In this document: piece after piece, positions 48,920 to 62,040 of the stretch | Numbering within the stretch: position 1 is the stretch's first letter | How the letters are laid out: each line of letters begins with the position of its first letter | Assembly: GCF_021730615.1 (NCBI RefSeq) | Contig: NZ_JAJLMN010000001.1 | Coordinates: 248,001-312,000 of the forward strand | Direction: 5' to 3' | DNA from: Lichenibacterium dinghuense | GTDB lineage: Bacteria > Pseudomonadota > Alphaproteobacteria > Rhizobiales > Beijerinckiaceae | DNA: 64,000 nucleotides | Position numbers and translations under genes: made by a program | The notes under the pieces: generated by a model | Told to the model about the DNA's origin: nothing | What the model saw: the letters and a program-made list of their open reading frames with translations, nothing else | The model's database searches: none

Positions 48920-48930
48920 CTCGGCCGCGG

Positions 48931-49488
48931 TCAGACCCCCATCTCCCGGCGGAGCCAGTAGGCGAACTGGTAGGAGATCGAGGCGATGCGGCGCTCGGTG
49001 ATGTCCGGCGTGTACCAGGCGCCGCTGTAGCCCGGATCCAGCGTCGTGTAGAGCGGCGTCTCGGACAGGACGCGGCTGCCGGAGGCCACGATGCCGACGC
49101 CCTCGATGTTGTCGGGTCCTTCCCCGCCGTTGCCGCCCCGGCGCCCGCCGGCCCAGGGCGGCAGGTAGAGCGAATGGATGCGCGCGAGGAGGGTGACGCC
49201 GCGGTCCCCCGCCCCGACCATCAGGTCGGCGAAGACGTGCCGCAGATCGCCCTGGAGATCGTGCGCCAGGAGGTCGGCGTCGCCCGCGAAGGCCGTGCGC
49301 AGGGCGGAGGTGTCCACCGCGACGCGGGCGATGCGGAGCCCGCCGGGAACGGCGGAGCCGCCCGGGACCGGGAGGCCGCCCGGCGGCGGAGGGAGCAGTT
49401 GTGCCGCCGCGGGCGCGCTGCGGGCGAGCGGCAGGGCCGCCGCGGCGAGGAGGCCGAGGGCGGCGCGGCGTGTGGGGGAAGACGTCAT
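48931..49488 (-). CDS. Secreted hypothetical protein with a twin-arginine-like signal
   Basis: A 185-residue protein. The N-terminus SPTRRAALGLLAAAALPLA looks like a twin-arginine signal, followed by a Pro/Gly-rich stretch (residues 28-50). The mature part has LRIARVAVDTSALRTAFAGD and ends DITERRIASISYQFAYWLRREMGV. I do not recognise the family. The conserved-looking GPDNIEGVG and YTTLDPGYSGAWYTPD suggest a real protein. It lies 13 bases after greA and 11 before the ELM1-family gene. Confidence 0.72.
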   Translation of the reverse strand: MTSSPTRRAALGLLAAAALPLARSAPAAAQLLPPPPGGLPVPGGSAVPGGLRIARVAVDTSALRTAFAGDADLLAHDLQGDLRHVFADLMVGAGDRGVTLLARIHSLYLPPWAGGRRGGNGGEGPDNIEGVGIVASGSRVLSETPLYTTLDPGYSGAWYTPDITERRIASISYQFAYWLRREMGV

Positions 49489-49501
49489 CGAGGGCGGGCG
49501 A

Positions 49502-49975
49502 TCAGCGGAACGCGACGTCGAGCAGCTCGTAGCTCTTGCCGCCGCCGGGGGTGTTCACCTCCACGCTGTCGCCGGTCTTCTTGCCGATCAGGGCGCGGGC
49601 CGTGGGCGAGGTGATCGACACCTTGCCGCTCTTCACGTCGGCCTCGGCCTCGCCGACGATCTGGAACACCTTCTTCTCCTCCGTGTCCTCGTCCACCAGC
49701 GTCACGGTCGCGCCGAACTTCACCGTCTTGCCCGACAGCTTGGACACGTCGATGACCTCGGCGCGCGACAGCTTGTCCTCCAACTCGGCGATGCGGCCCT
49801 CGTTGAGCGACTGCGATTCCTTGGCGGCGTGGTATTCGGCGTTCTCGGACAGGTCGCCGTGGGAGCGGGCCTCCGCGATCGCCTGGATGATGCGCGGGCG
49901 CTCCTCCTGCTGGCGCATCTTCAGCTCGGCCTCCAGCGCGGAATAGCCCGCGACGGTCATCGGCACTCTGTCCAT
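49502..49975 (-). CDS. greA: Transcription elongation factor GreA
   Basis: A 157-residue factor that stimulates RNA cleavage by backtracked RNA polymerase. The N-terminal coiled coil carries the acidic tip ([18 protein letters not shown]) and the C-terminal FKBP-like domain has [18 protein letters not shown]. The length equals typical GreA. ATG 49975 is chosen because the upstream frame (to 50047) is not homologous. It lies 216 bases downstream of carB, a conserved neighbourhood in many bacteria, and leads the secreted-protein/ELM1 genes. Confidence 0.95.
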   Translation of the reverse strand: MDRVPMTVAGYSALEAELKMRQQEERPRIIQAIAEARSHGDLSENAEYHAAKESQSLNEGRIAELEDKLSRAEVIDVSKLSGKTVKFGATVTLVDEDTEEKKVFQIVGEAEADVKSGKVSITSPTARALIGKKTGDSVEVNTPGGGKSYELLDVAFR

Positions 49976-50191
49976 CTCGTTCACTCTCGACGGTGCATCG
50001 CGGGCCGGCGCCCGCGATGGCGGCATGGGGGTCGGGCCGGCCCGCACGCCCGCGGCGCGCCCGGAGCGGGTGGGTCGAGACCGGCTCGACGGTTGGTCAG
50101 GATGATGCGGGCGCGGGGCCCCGTCAACACGCGGCGAAGCGGCGGGGTTCCGGGGACACGCCGAAGGCCGCGGGCCCCCGGCGGCCGATCT

Positions 50192-53515
<3,324 letters not shown>

Positions 53516-53620
53516 CAAAAGGTCCTACGGATTCGCGTGTCGTCGTCGGCCGGGCGGGCCCCGTCTCTTAGAGCAGGCCCGACCGTTGCGGAAGCGCCGC
53601 AGCTTCGTCGCTCCTCACAC

Positions 53621-53656
53621 ATGCAAAGACCCGGCCTTCCGGCCGGGTCTTTGCAT
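53621..53656. terminator. Strong terminator upstream of carB
   Basis: A perfect 16-bp stem: ATGCAAAGACCCGGCC (53621-53636), loop TTCC, then GGCCGGGTCTTTGCAT (53641-53656). It is 22 bases beyond the stop of the minus-strand secreted gene at 53679 and insulates carB from it. The AAAGA arm reads as a U-rich tail in the minus-strand RNA (GGGTCTTTGCAT). Confidence 0.82.
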
Positions 53657-53678
53657 CGTCGGAGGCCGAGAAGGCCGA

Positions 53679-54299
53679 TCACATTGGGGGCGTGACGCCG
53701 TCCTTGCCGACCACCACGGCGCCCTTCTCGATCTTGTCGCCGGTCATGCCGGGGGCGTTGATGAACACCTTGGCGCCGGGCACGAGGTCGGCCTTGGTGG
53801 CCTCGCCGAGCTGCACGATCGGGGTGCCGTCCTTGATGTCGACCTTCTTCTCGCCGCCCTTGTAGGTGAGCGTGACCGTCTTGCCGTCGGTGCCCTTCAC
53901 CTCGTTGTTCACCGTGGCGTTGGTCATCATGGTCTTGCCGCCGGGCTGCAGGTCCCAGGCGTAGTGGCCCTCGCCCGTGCCCTTCATGGCCTCGGGGAAC
54001 ACGACGACCTCGACGGCCTTCATGCCCGTGTCCTCGCCCACCGTGGCGGTGCCGATGAACACGCCCGGCTTGATGTCGGCCATCGTGGCCTTCGAGGCGC
54101 CGACGATCTTCCAGCCGTCGTCGAGGTTGAACATCACGTCCTTGCCGTCGCGGTCCTTGACCTTGACGACCGAGCCGTCGACCGACGTGATCGTGCCGCG
54201 CTCGTGAATGTTCTCGGCGCTCGCCTGGCCGACGGCGGCGAAGCCGAAGACGGCGGCGATCGCCAGCGGGGCGACGTGACGGTTGAAACCGAAAGCCAT
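53679..54299 (-). CDS. Secreted OB-like (DUF5666-type) protein
   Basis: A 206-residue periplasmic protein with a signal peptide (about residues 1-28, ASA-EN). The mature part is all-beta, with alternating short strands: RGTITSVDGSVVKVKDRDGKDVMFNL, GVFIGTATVGEDTGMKAVEVVVFPE, and GKTVTLTYKGGEKKVDI. This is like the DUF5666 group of secreted OB-fold repeats. Function is unknown. It is followed by a strong terminator and preceded 135 bases away by the DUF2158 gene on the same strand. Confidence 0.75.
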   Translation of the reverse strand: MAFGFNRHVAPLAIAAVFGFAAVGQASAENIHERGTITSVDGSVVKVKDRDGKDVMFNLDDGWKIVGASKATMADIKPGVFIGTATVGEDTGMKAVEVVVFPEAMKGTGEGHYAWDLQPGGKTMMTNATVNNEVKGTDGKTVTLTYKGGEKKVDIKDGTPIVQLGEATKADLVPGAKVFINAPGMTGDKIEKGAVVVGKDGVTPPM

Positions 54300-54434
54300 G
54301 GTTCGTGTCCCTGGTGTGAGCGCAGGCCGGAGGTGTCCGGCCGGCGCGGCGGCCGAACGAACCCGGGGCGAGATCGCCGCCGGGCGGACCGTGCTGTCCG
54401 GTTCGGCGGAGCCGGCGTCGGGGTTACACCGGGG

Positions 54435-54635
54435 TCAGCGGCGGCCGAAGGCCTCGTCCTCGGCTTCTTCGAGCTCGGCCTCGACGAGGCAGAAGCCCGG
54501 CACGGTGCCGGTCTTGATCTCGTCGACGATCTCGCCGTACCAGAGCACGTGCACGTCGTCGCCCTGGTCCCCGGTCACCACCATGGCCGGGCCGCCCGAC
54601 TTGAGCTGCACGATGTCGCCCTTCTTGAAGTCCAT
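54435..54635 (-). CDS. DUF2158 (YodC-like) small protein
   Basis: A 66-residue protein with the DUF2158 pattern: FKKGDIVQLKSGGPAMVVTGDQGDDVHVLWYGE, an SH3-like beta barrel, then an acidic tail (EAELEEAEDEAFGRR). GGAG lies upstream of ATG 54635. Its family is widespread and uncharacterised. Confidence 0.85.
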   Translation of the reverse strand: MDFKKGDIVQLKSGGPAMVVTGDQGDDVHVLWYGEIVDEIKTGTVPGFCLVEAELEEAEDEAFGRR

Positions 54636-54883
54636 CTTCCGTCTCCGTGTTCGGCACTCCGCCCGAAGGCGGCCGCCCCCTGCGCATGGACCGGGATGAT
54701 GTCAAACAGGCGACGATCCCGCCCCTGGCCCTGCCGGCCCGATCCGTAGCACGGGGAAAACGCCGCAGACAGGCCGGAAGCGCGCCTTCGGCGGCGCGTG
54801 AACAGCTGCGGGGGATGGGAGGAGCCGAACCCGCTTTCGCTGCCGGAGCCGGGCTGGCGACGGGCGGAAACGCCGTCGCCCCC

Positions 54884-55780
54884 TCAGGGCCAGATCACCT
54901 TCGGCGGAAGCGACGACAGGATCGACTCGACGTTGCCGCCCGTCTTCAGCCCGAAAATGGTGCCGCGGTCGTGCAGCAGGTTGAACTCGACGTAGCGCCC
55001 GCGGCGCACGAGCTGCTCGTGCCGCTCGGCCTCGCCGTAGGGCCGGCCGACGTCGCCGCGCACGATCTCGGGATAGACGCCGAGGAAGGCCTCGCCGACT
55101 GCGCGGGTGAAGGCGAAGTCCTCGTCCCAGGCGTCGCTGAGGTAGTCGTAGAAGATGCCGCCGATGCCGCGCGGCTCGTTCCGGTGCGGCAGGTGGAAGT
55201 AGGTGTCGCACCAGGCCTTGAGCTTGGGGTAGTCCGCCACGCCCGCGTGGGCCTCGCAGGCGGCGCGGAGCGCGGCATGGAAGGCGAGGCTGTCGGGGTC
55301 GTCCTGCGTGCGGCGCCGGTCGAGCACGGGGGTGAGGTCGGCGCCGCCGCCGAACCAGGCGCGGCTCGTCACCACGAAGCGCGTGTTCATGTGCACCGCC
55401 GGCACGTTGGGGTTCCACGGATGCGCGATGAGCGAGATGCCCGACGCCCAGAAGCGCGGGTCCTCGGCGGCGCCGGGCATGGACTTGGCGAACTCCGGCG
55501 CGAAGGTGCCGTGAACCGTGGAAGCGTGGATGCCGGCCTTCTCGAAGACGCGGCCGTGCAGCATCGCCATGGTGCCGCCGCCGCCCGGCGCGCCGCTGTG
55601 GTCGGTGCGGAGCCACGGCTTGCGGGCGAACCGGCCCGCCGCCGCGGGCGCTTCCGCCGAGCCCGCGGGGCCGGCGTCCTCCAGCGCCTCGAAGGCGGCG
55701 ATGAGCTGGCCCTGCAGCGCTTCGAACCAGGCGCGCGCGCTGCCTTTGCGGGTTTCGAGGTCCTCGGCTGGAATCTGCAT
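54884..55780 (-). CDS. hemF: Oxygen-dependent coproporphyrinogen III oxidase
   Basis: A 298-residue heme-synthesis enzyme that decarboxylates two propionates using oxygen. The signatures are [56 protein letters not shown] and [35 protein letters not shown] 55780 is chosen because homology starts close after it; the frame is open to 56041. It diverges from the HI0933-like flavoprotein, and a palindrome lies 31 bases upstream of its start. Confidence 0.96.
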   Translation of the reverse strand: MQIPAEDLETRKGSARAWFEALQGQLIAAFEALEDAGPAGSAEAPAAAGRFARKPWLRTDHSGAPGGGGTMAMLHGRVFEKAGIHASTVHGTFAPEFAKSMPGAAEDPRFWASGISLIAHPWNPNVPAVHMNTRFVVTSRAWFGGGADLTPVLDRRRTQDDPDSLAFHAALRAACEAHAGVADYPKLKAWCDTYFHLPHRNEPRGIGGIFYDYLSDAWDEDFAFTRAVGEAFLGVYPEIVRGDVGRPYGEAERHEQLVRRGRYVEFNLLHDRGTIFGLKTGGNVESILSSLPPKVIWP

Positions 55781-55810
55781 GGTCCATCGTCCGCTGTCTG
55801 GGCGTCCCCC

Positions 55811-55840
55811 GTTTGCATTTGCGCGCATGCGAATGCAAAC
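55811..55840. promoter_or_regulatory. Palindrome between hemF and the divergent flavoprotein gene
   Basis: GTTTGCATT (55811-55819) and AATGCAAAC (55832-55840) are perfect 9-base inverted arms around a 12-base GC-rich centre that itself contains CGCATGCG. It is AT-richer than the surroundings and 31 bases upstream of hemF. It does not match the Irr ICE-box or FNR consensus. It is probably an operator. Confidence 0.5.
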
Positions 55841-55877
55841 CGCCGTGCCGCCCGCAAGTCCAGGACCCCCCTCCACC

Positions 55878-57113
55878 GTGTCTCCCGTCTCCCCCCGCGC
55901 CGCCGTGGTCGGCGCCGGCCCCGCCGGCCTCATGGCCGCCGAAGTCCTGTCGCGGGGCGGGGCGCGCGTGACCGTGTTCGACCGCATGCCGACGCCCGGC
56001 CGCAAATTCCTGATGGCGGGGCGCGGCGGCCTCAACATCACCCACAGCGAGGGGATGGACCGCTTCCTGCCCCGCTACGGCGCCGGGGAGGCGCTGGTCG
56101 CCCCCGCGCTCGCCGGCTTCGACCCGGACGCGCTGCGGCGCTGGTGCGCGGAGCTCGGCGAGGACACCACGGTCGGCTCGAGCGGCCGCGTGTTCCCGCG
56201 GAGCTTCAAGGCCTCGCCCCTGCTCCGCGCCTGGCTGCGCCGCCTCGGCACGGCGGGCGTCGCCTTCCGCCCGCGCCACCGCTGGACCGGGTGGGTCGGG
56301 GACGGCGCGCTGCGCTTCGCGGCACCCGACGGCGAGCACGTCGAGCGCTTCGACGCCGCCGTGCTGGCGATGGGCGGGGCGTCCTGGCCGCAGCTCGGCT
56401 CGGACGGGCGCTGGACGGAGGCGCTGCGCGCCGAGGGCGCCGCCGTGTCGCCCCTCGCGCCGTCGAACTGCGGCTTCGCGGTCGCCTGGTCGGACGCGTT
56501 CCGCGACCGCTTCGAAGGGCAGCCGCTCAAGCACGTCGCCCTCTCGTTCGGCCCCCACCAGTCGCGCGGCGAGGCCGTGGTGACGCGAGCGGGGCTCGAG
56601 GGCGGCGGGGTCTACGCCCTGTCGGGGCCGCTGCGCGACGCCGTCGCGGCCGAGGGCTCCGCCGTGCTCGCGGTCGACCTGCAGCCGGACCGCCCGCGCG
56701 AGGCCGTCGTGGCGCGGCTCGCGGCGGCGCGGGCCGGCAAGGCCTCCGTGTCGACCGCGCTCCGCAAAGCGCTGCACCTGTCGCCCGTCGCGGTCGGGCT
56801 GCTGCAGGAGGCGGCCCACGCCGAGGGGCGGCCGCTCGGCGCGCGCGACGACGCGGAACTCGCCGCGCTGGTCGGCGCCGTGCCGGTGCGGCTCGACGCC
56901 CCCATGCCGATCGCCGGCGCCATCTCGTCCGCGGGCGGGCTCGCCGCCGCCGAGCTCGACGCGCGCCACATGCTGCGTCGGCGGCCCGGCACCTTCGCGG
57001 CCGGCGAGATGCTGGACTGGGAGGCCCCGACCGGCGGCTACCTGCTGCAGGCCTGCTTCGCCACCGGCGCGGCCGCGGGTGCCGGCGCCCTCGCCTGGCT
57101 GGCGGAGCGCTGA
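55878..57113 (+). CDS. HI0933/BaiN-like FAD-dependent oxidoreductase (TIGR03862 type)
   Basis: A 411-residue flavoprotein. [17 protein letters not shown] at the N-terminus binds [22 protein letters not shown] is the signature of the HI0933-like family; late segments are [11 protein letters not shown] and [25 protein letters not shown], as in the TIGR03862 subgroup. GTG 55878 (AGGA 12 bases upstream) is chosen because ATG codons at 55827 and 55833 lie inside the palindrome and lack ribosome sites; either would add up to 17 Pro-rich residues. The role is unknown. It converges on trmL within 1 base. Confidence 0.82.
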   Translation: MSPVSPRAAVVGAGPAGLMAAEVLSRGGARVTVFDRMPTPGRKFLMAGRGGLNITHSEGMDRFLPRYGAGEALVAPALAGFDPDALRRWCAELGEDTTVGSSGRVFPRSFKASPLLRAWLRRLGTAGVAFRPRHRWTGWVGDGALRFAAPDGEHVERFDAAVLAMGGASWPQLGSDGRWTEALRAEGAAVSPLAPSNCGFAVAWSDAFRDRFEGQPLKHVALSFGPHQSRGEAVVTRAGLEGGGVYALSGPLRDAVAAEGSAVLAVDLQPDRPREAVVARLAAARAGKASVSTALRKALHLSPVAVGLLQEAAHAEGRPLGARDDAELAALVGAVPVRLDAPMPIAGAISSAGGLAAAELDARHMLRRRPGTFAAGEMLDWEAPTGGYLLQACFATGAAAGAGALAWLAER

Positions 57114-57114
57114 C

Positions 57115-57582
57115 CTACCGGAGCTGCCGGAGCGCTTCGCCGAGCACCATGGCGGCCGCCACGGCGACATTGAGCGAGCGGAAGCCCGGCCGCATCGGCA
57201 CCGTCAGCCGGAGGTCGGCGGCGGCGTGGACCTCCGGCGGAACGCCCGCCGATTCGCGCCCGACCATCAGCACGTCCCCGGGCCGGAACGGAACGTCGCG
57301 GTAGTCCGCCTCCGCGCCCGTGGTGAGCAGCACCAGCCGGGGACGCGGCACCGCCCCGGCCCGCCACGCCTCGAAGGCGGCGAAGGACGCGTGGCGGCGC
57401 AGGTCGAGCGCGTCGAGGTAGTCCATCCCGGCGCGGCGGAAGTTGCGGTCCGCCGTGGGGAAGCCCGCCGGCTCGACGAGGTCGGCGCCGACGCCCAGGC
57501 AGGCGCAGGTACGGAAGAGCGTGCCGGCATTCTGCGGGATGTCGGGCTGGAACAGCGCCAGCCGCAACGGAGGCGCGATCAT
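57115..57582 (-). CDS. trmL: tRNA (cytidine/uridine-34-2'-O)-methyltransferase
   Basis: A 155-residue SPOUT-fold enzyme that methylates the wobble ribose of tRNA-Leu. It starts RLALFQPDIPQNAGTLFRTCACLG and has the knot motifs LMVGRESAGVPPEVHAAADLRLTVPMRPGFRSLNVAVAAAMVLGEALRQ. The length is that of TrmL. ATG 57582 is chosen because homology begins 5 residues later; the frame open to 58230 is antisense to petA. The 280 bases to petA hold only promoter-like, GC-rich sequence. Confidence 0.93.
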   Translation of the reverse strand: MIAPPLRLALFQPDIPQNAGTLFRTCACLGVGADLVEPAGFPTADRNFRRAGMDYLDALDLRRHASFAAFEAWRAGAVPRPRLVLLTTGAEADYRDVPFRPGDVLMVGRESAGVPPEVHAAADLRLTVPMRPGFRSLNVAVAAAMVLGEALRQLR

Positions 57583-57862
57583 GCCCGGCCCATGCTGCAG
57601 CGCAGCAACGCGGGATCGCCCGGGGCCGAGGCTGGACAACCCTCGGCAAGGGTGCGACAGATCGGCGGCCGACGGCAGCCCCTCCGAGCGCCGCATTGCA
57701 GTGCGGGGACGGTGCGGAAACCGGCGGTGGCGTTGGGTCGCATTGTTGCACCTCCGGCACGGCTCTACCCGTCGCCGGCGCGGGAACGGGCGATCGGGAC
57801 GCGATAATGTCCGGGAGCGGGCCACCGTTCCACGGACGAACGATCGATACGGGAGTGACGCG

Positions 57863-58402
57863 TTGTCGACGGCGACTGCGAACCACGGCCATGGGCCGTC
57901 CGACGGCGTGACCCGGCGGGACATGCTGCTCATCGCCACCGGCGCGGTGGGCGCGGTCGGCGTCGGGACGATGGTCTGGCCGCTGATCTCGCAGATGAGC
58001 CCGGACGCCTCCACGCTCGCCCTGTCTTCGACCGAGATCGACATCTCCAAGATCGAGCCCGGCCAGATCGTCACCGTGAAGTGGCGCGGCAACCCCGTCT
58101 TCGTGCGCCACCGCACCCCCAAGGAGATCAAGGAGTCGGAGGACACACCGCTGTCCGAGCTCAAGGATCCGCAGACCGACGCCCAGCGGGTGCAGAAGCC
58201 CGAGTGGCTCATCGTGATCGGCATCTGCACCCACCTCGGCTGCGTGCCGCTCGGCCACGACGGGCCCTACGACGGCTGGAAGTGCCCCTGCCACGGCTCG
58301 GTCTACGACGTGTCCGGCCGCATCCGGTCCGGCCCGGCGCCGCTCAACCTCGCCGTGCCCACCTACGCCTTCCTGTCCGACACCAAGGTCAAGATCGGCT
58401 GA
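57863..58402 (+). CDS. petA: Ubiquinol-cytochrome c reductase Rieske iron-sulfur subunit
   Basis: A 179-residue subunit of the bc1 complex. A twin-arginine-like signal/anchor ([23 protein letters not shown]) precedes the soluble head. The 2Fe-2S ligands are in CTHLGC and CPCHGSVYD. The start is TTG 57863, with GGGAG 7 bases upstream and no ATG or GTG that would keep the N-terminus. It is the first gene of petABC, 29 bases before petB. Confidence 0.95.
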   Translation: MSTATANHGHGPSDGVTRRDMLLIATGAVGAVGVGTMVWPLISQMSPDASTLALSSTEIDISKIEPGQIVTVKWRGNPVFVRHRTPKEIKESEDTPLSELKDPQTDAQRVQKPEWLIVIGICTHLGCVPLGHDGPYDGWKCPCHGSVYDVSGRIRSGPAPLNLAVPTYAFLSDTKVKIG

Positions 58403-58431
58403 CGCCGCGGTCCTTTTCGAGAGAGCCAGCC

Positions 58432-59718
58432 ATGAGTGGAGCCTCGACCTACGTCCCCAAGAACCCGGTGCTGCGCTGGTTCGAAAGCCGGCTGCCCATC
58501 GTGGGGCTCGTCCATTCGTCCTTCGTGGTGTTTCCGAACCCGCGCAACCTGAACTATTTCTGGACCTTCGGCGGCATCCTCGCCTTCATGCTGGTGTGCC
58601 AGATCGTGACCGGCGTCGTGCTGGCCATGCATTATACGCCCGAAGCCACGCTCGCCTTCGCCTCCGTCGAGCACATCATGCGCGACGTGAACTACGGCTG
58701 GATGCTGCGCTACATCCACGCCAACGGCGCTTCGATGTTCTTCATCGCGGTCTACATCCACATCGCGCGGGGCATGTACTACGGCTCCTACAAGGCGCCG
58801 CGCGAGGTGCTGTGGATCCTGGGCCTCATCATCTTCCTCCTGATGATGGCGACGGCCTTCATGGGCTACGTGCTGCCCTGGGGGCAGATGAGCTTCTGGG
58901 GCGCCAAGGTCATCACCTCGCTGTTCTCCGCCATCCCGGTCGTCGGCGACTCGATCACCGTGTGGCTGTGGGGCGGCTACTCGGTCGGCAACGCCACGCT
59001 GAACCGGTTCTTCTCGCTCCACTACCTCATGCCCTTCATGATCGCCGGCGTGGTGGTGCTGCACATCTGGGCGCTGCACGTGCCGGGTTCCAACAACCCG
59101 GTCGGCGTCGAGGTCAAGTCAAAGAAGGACACCCTGCCCTTCCATCCCTACTTCACCGTGAAGGACGGGCTGGCGCTGTCCTGCTTCCTGGTGTTCTTCG
59201 CCTATTTCGTGTTCTTCATCCCAAACTACCTCGGCCACTCGGACAACTACATCGAGGCGAACCCGCTGGTGACGCCGGCCCACATCGTCCCCGAATGGTA
59301 CTTCCTGCCCTACTACGCCATGCTGCGGGCCGTGCCGTCCAAGCTCGGCGGCGTCTGCGCCCTGTTCGGGTCGATCCTGCTGCTGGCCTTCATGCCCTGG
59401 CTCGACACGTCGCGCATCCGCTCGTCCAACTTCCGGCCGATCTACCGGGTGTTCCTGTTCATCTTCTTCGCCGACGTCTTCGTGCTCGGCTATTGCGGGT
59501 CGCAGGAGCCGCAGGGCGCCATCGTGCTCGTGTCGCAGGTGGCGACGCTCTGGTACTTCCTGCACCTGCTGGTCATCACCCCGCTGATGGGCTTCTTCGA
59601 GACGCCGCGGCAGCTCCCGGCCTCCATCACCGAGGCGGTGCTGGGCCCGCGCGTGGCGGGCGGATCGGGCTCCTTCGCGGCGGCCCGCACCGCGGCCTCC
59701 CCGTCGGTCGACGGCTGA
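58432..59718 (+). CDS. petB: Cytochrome b of the bc1 complex
   Basis: A 428-residue membrane protein with eight helices. Heme-binding histidines lie in [25 protein letters not shown] and in [27 protein letters not shown]. The Qo-site PEWY is in [20 protein letters not shown], and [16 protein letters not shown] is typical of cytochrome b. Fully N- plus C-terminal length, not the split b6/IV type. It follows petA with a GAGAGAG ribosome site and precedes petC by 29 bases. Confidence 0.97.
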   Translation: MSGASTYVPKNPVLRWFESRLPIVGLVHSSFVVFPNPRNLNYFWTFGGILAFMLVCQIVTGVVLAMHYTPEATLAFASVEHIMRDVNYGWMLRYIHANGASMFFIAVYIHIARGMYYGSYKAPREVLWILGLIIFLLMMATAFMGYVLPWGQMSFWGAKVITSLFSAIPVVGDSITVWLWGGYSVGNATLNRFFSLHYLMPFMIAGVVVLHIWALHVPGSNNPVGVEVKSKKDTLPFHPYFTVKDGLALSCFLVFFAYFVFFIPNYLGHSDNYIEANPLVTPAHIVPEWYFLPYYAMLRAVPSKLGGVCALFGSILLLAFMPWLDTSRIRSSNFRPIYRVFLFIFFADVFVLGYCGSQEPQGAIVLVSQVATLWYFLHLLVITPLMGFFETPRQLPASITEAVLGPRVAGGSGSFAAARTAASPSVDG

Positions 59719-59747
59719 CCCCTGGCGAGAAGCGGATCACTCAACAG

Positions 59748-60644
59748 ATGACGACCCTCGCCAAATCCCTTCTGGTCGCCGCGGGCCTCGCCCTCGGCAC
59801 GCTCGGCGCGGCCTCCGCACAGGAGGCCGAGAACCCCCTGCCCCCCATGGAGCACTGGGCGTTCTCGGGCCCCTTCGGCACCTACGACACGGCGCAGCTC
59901 CAGCGCGGCTACCAAGTGTACCGCCAGGTCTGCTCGAACTGCCACGCGGCCAAGTTCATGTCGTTCCGCAACCTCGCGGAGCCGGGCGGGCCGGAGTTCT
60001 CGGACAGCCAGGTCAAGGCGCTGGCCGCCACCTTCAAGGTCCAGGACGGGCCTGACGATTCGGGCAACATGTACGAGCGGCCCGGCCGCCCGTCGGACCC
60101 GTTCCCGTCGCCCTTCGCCAACGAACAGGCGGCGCGGGCCGCCAACGGCGGCGCCTACCCGCCCGACATGTCGACGCTGGCCAAGGCGCGCTCCTTCGAG
60201 CGCGGCGGGCTGTGGTTCCTGCTCGAGCCCTTCAGCCAGTACCAGAACGAGGGGCCGGACTACATCCACGCCCTTCTGAACGGCTACAAGGACGACCCGC
60301 CGGCCGGGTTCAAGCTGCCCGACGGGAAATACTACAACGAGTATTTCCCGGGCCACGCCATCTCGATGCCGCCGCCGCTCAGCGACGGGCTCGTCGACTA
60401 CACGGACGGGTCGCCGAAGACGGTCGCGCAATATTCGAAGGACATCGCCGCCTACCTCCAATGGATGGCCGAGCCGAAGCTCGACCAGCGCAAGCAGACG
60501 GGCTTCAAGGCGGTGATCTTCCTGGCCGTCTTCGCGGGGCTGCTGTTCGTGCTGAAGCACCGCATCTGGGCCGGCGTGAAGGACGCGAGCGGCACGGCGG
60601 GCGCGGGTTCGATGCCGCTGATGGACCCGAAGCCGCGGGTGTAG
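59748..60644 (+). CDS. petC: Cytochrome c1
   Basis: A 298-residue c-type cytochrome. A signal peptide (about residues 1-24, ASA-QE) is followed by the heme site CSNCH (Cys62, Cys65, His66), the Met ligand in HAISMPPPL, and a C-terminal anchor helix (FKAVIFLAVFAGLLFVLKHRIW). The helix after the long soluble domain shows that it is anchored, with the head in the periplasm. It is the last gene of the bc1 operon. Confidence 0.95.
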   Translation: MTTLAKSLLVAAGLALGTLGAASAQEAENPLPPMEHWAFSGPFGTYDTAQLQRGYQVYRQVCSNCHAAKFMSFRNLAEPGGPEFSDSQVKALAATFKVQDGPDDSGNMYERPGRPSDPFPSPFANEQAARAANGGAYPPDMSTLAKARSFERGGLWFLLEPFSQYQNEGPDYIHALLNGYKDDPPAGFKLPDGKYYNEYFPGHAISMPPPLSDGLVDYTDGSPKTVAQYSKDIAAYLQWMAEPKLDQRKQTGFKAVIFLAVFAGLLFVLKHRIWAGVKDASGTAGAGSMPLMDPKPRV

Positions 60645-60651
60645 CACCCGC

Positions 60652-60834
60652 CTTCTCCCTTCGCGGGAGAAGAGCCCGCCCTGAGCTCGACGAAGGACGG
60701 CCTCGCGGAGCGAGGTCGACTGAGGGGACCTGCTCCGCCCCCTCCGCTCCGAAGCGTCCGTCGTCGGGCGCCGTGCCACGCCCCCTCATCCGTCATGGCT
60801 TCGCCATGACGCCTTCTCCCGCGGGGGGAGAAGG
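60652..60834. repeat. Composite intergenic repeat with three hairpins
   Basis: Between petC and ychF lie three stems: CTTCTCCC/GGGAGAAG (60652-60672), GTCATGGC/GCCATGAC (60792-60810) and CCTTCTCCC/GGGAGAAGG (60812-60834). The outer two are near-copies in the same orientation, so the element is bounded by a repeated palindrome. Between them lies a stretch reading CTGAGCTCGACGAAGGACGG, a motif common in dispersed repeats of Rhizobiales. It separates convergent genes and can end both transcripts. Confidence 0.65.
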
Positions 60835-60841
60835 GGCGCTC

Positions 60842-61939
60842 TCAGTTGTTGAAGCGGAAGTGCAGCACGTCGCCGTCCGCCACGACGTAGTCCTTGCCCT
60901 CCAGGCGGAACTTGCCGGCCTCGCGCGCGCCGGCCTCGCCCTTGTTGGCCACGTAATCGTCGTAGGCGATCGTCTCGGCGCGGATGAAGCCCTTCTCGAA
61001 GTCGGAGTGGATCACCCCCGCGGCGCCCGGCGCGCGCGTGCCGGCCGTGATGGTCCAGGCGCGCGTCTCCTTCGGGCCCACGGTGAAGTAGGTCACGAGG
61101 TGGAGCAGCGCGTAGCCGGCCCGGATGGCGCGGTTGAGCCCCGGCTCGGCGAGGCCGATGGCGTCGAGGTAGTCCTTCTGTTCGGCCGCGGGCAGCACCG
61201 CGATCTCGCTCTCGATCTTGGCCGACACGACGACGCTCTCGGCGCCCTCGGCCTTGGCACGCGCCGCGACCTCGGCCGAGAGCGCGTTGCCGGCGTCCGC
61301 CGACTCCTCCTCGACATTGCACACGTAGAGCACGGGCTTGGACGACAGCAGGCCGAGCCCGGCGAAGAGCTTGCGCTCCTCCGGCTTCACCTCGACCATG
61401 CGCGCCGGCTTGCCGTCGCGCAGCAGGGCGAGGCAGCGGTTCACGAGGTCGAGCGTCTCCTTGGCTTCCTTGTCGCCGCCCTTGGCCTTCTTCTCCATGG
61501 CGACGACGCGCTTCTCCAGGCTGTCGAGGTCGGACAGCATGAGCTCGGTCTCGATGATCTCGATGTCGTCGATGGGCGAGAGCCGGTTCTCGACGTGGGT
61601 CACGTCGTTGTCGACGAAGCAGCGCACCACGTGAGCGACGGCGTCGCATTCGCGGATGTTGGCCAGGAACTGGTTGCCGAGGCCCTCGCCCTTGGACGCG
61701 CCGCGCACGAGGCCCGCGATGTCGACGAAGGTGAGCCGCGTCGGGATGATCTCCTTCGACGCGGCTATCCCGGCCAGCGCGTCGAGCCGCGGGTCCGGCA
61801 CCGCCACGTCGCCGACGTTGGGCTCGATGGTGCAGAACGGGTAGTTGGCGGCCTGCGCGGCCGCCGTCTGGGTGAGGGCGTTGAAAAGCGTCGACTTGCC
61901 GACGTTCGGCAGGCCGACGATGCCGCATTTGAAACCCAT
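60842..61939 (-). CDS. ychF: Ribosome-binding ATPase YchF (OBG family)
   Basis: A 365-residue P-loop protein. The P-loop is GLPNVGKST (residues 10-18), followed by the Obg G3 region DIAGLVRGASKGEGLGNQFL and, as in YchF, a changed G4 motif (NVEE in VCNVEE) that gives ATP preference. The C-terminal TGS domain has VGPKETRAWTITAGTRAPGAAGVIHSDFEKGFIRAETIAY. The length is that of YchF (363-366). It is followed by the repeat at 60652-60834. Confidence 0.97.
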   Translation of the reverse strand: MGFKCGIVGLPNVGKSTLFNALTQTAAAQAANYPFCTIEPNVGDVAVPDPRLDALAGIAASKEIIPTRLTFVDIAGLVRGASKGEGLGNQFLANIRECDAVAHVVRCFVDNDVTHVENRLSPIDDIEIIETELMLSDLDSLEKRVVAMEKKAKGGDKEAKETLDLVNRCLALLRDGKPARMVEVKPEERKLFAGLGLLSSKPVLYVCNVEEESADAGNALSAEVAARAKAEGAESVVVSAKIESEIAVLPAAEQKDYLDAIGLAEPGLNRAIRAGYALLHLVTYFTVGPKETRAWTITAGTRAPGAAGVIHSDFEKGFIRAETIAYDDYVANKGEAGAREAGKFRLEGKDYVVADGDVLHFRFNN

Positions 61940-62040
61940 GGTGCTTTCGGCCTTTCGATGGCGCTGCGCGTGTCGGCCGCCGTTGAACCACGGCGGCCGG
62001 GTCGCGGTCTACACCCCCTCGGCGCGGCCGGCCGGCGGGC

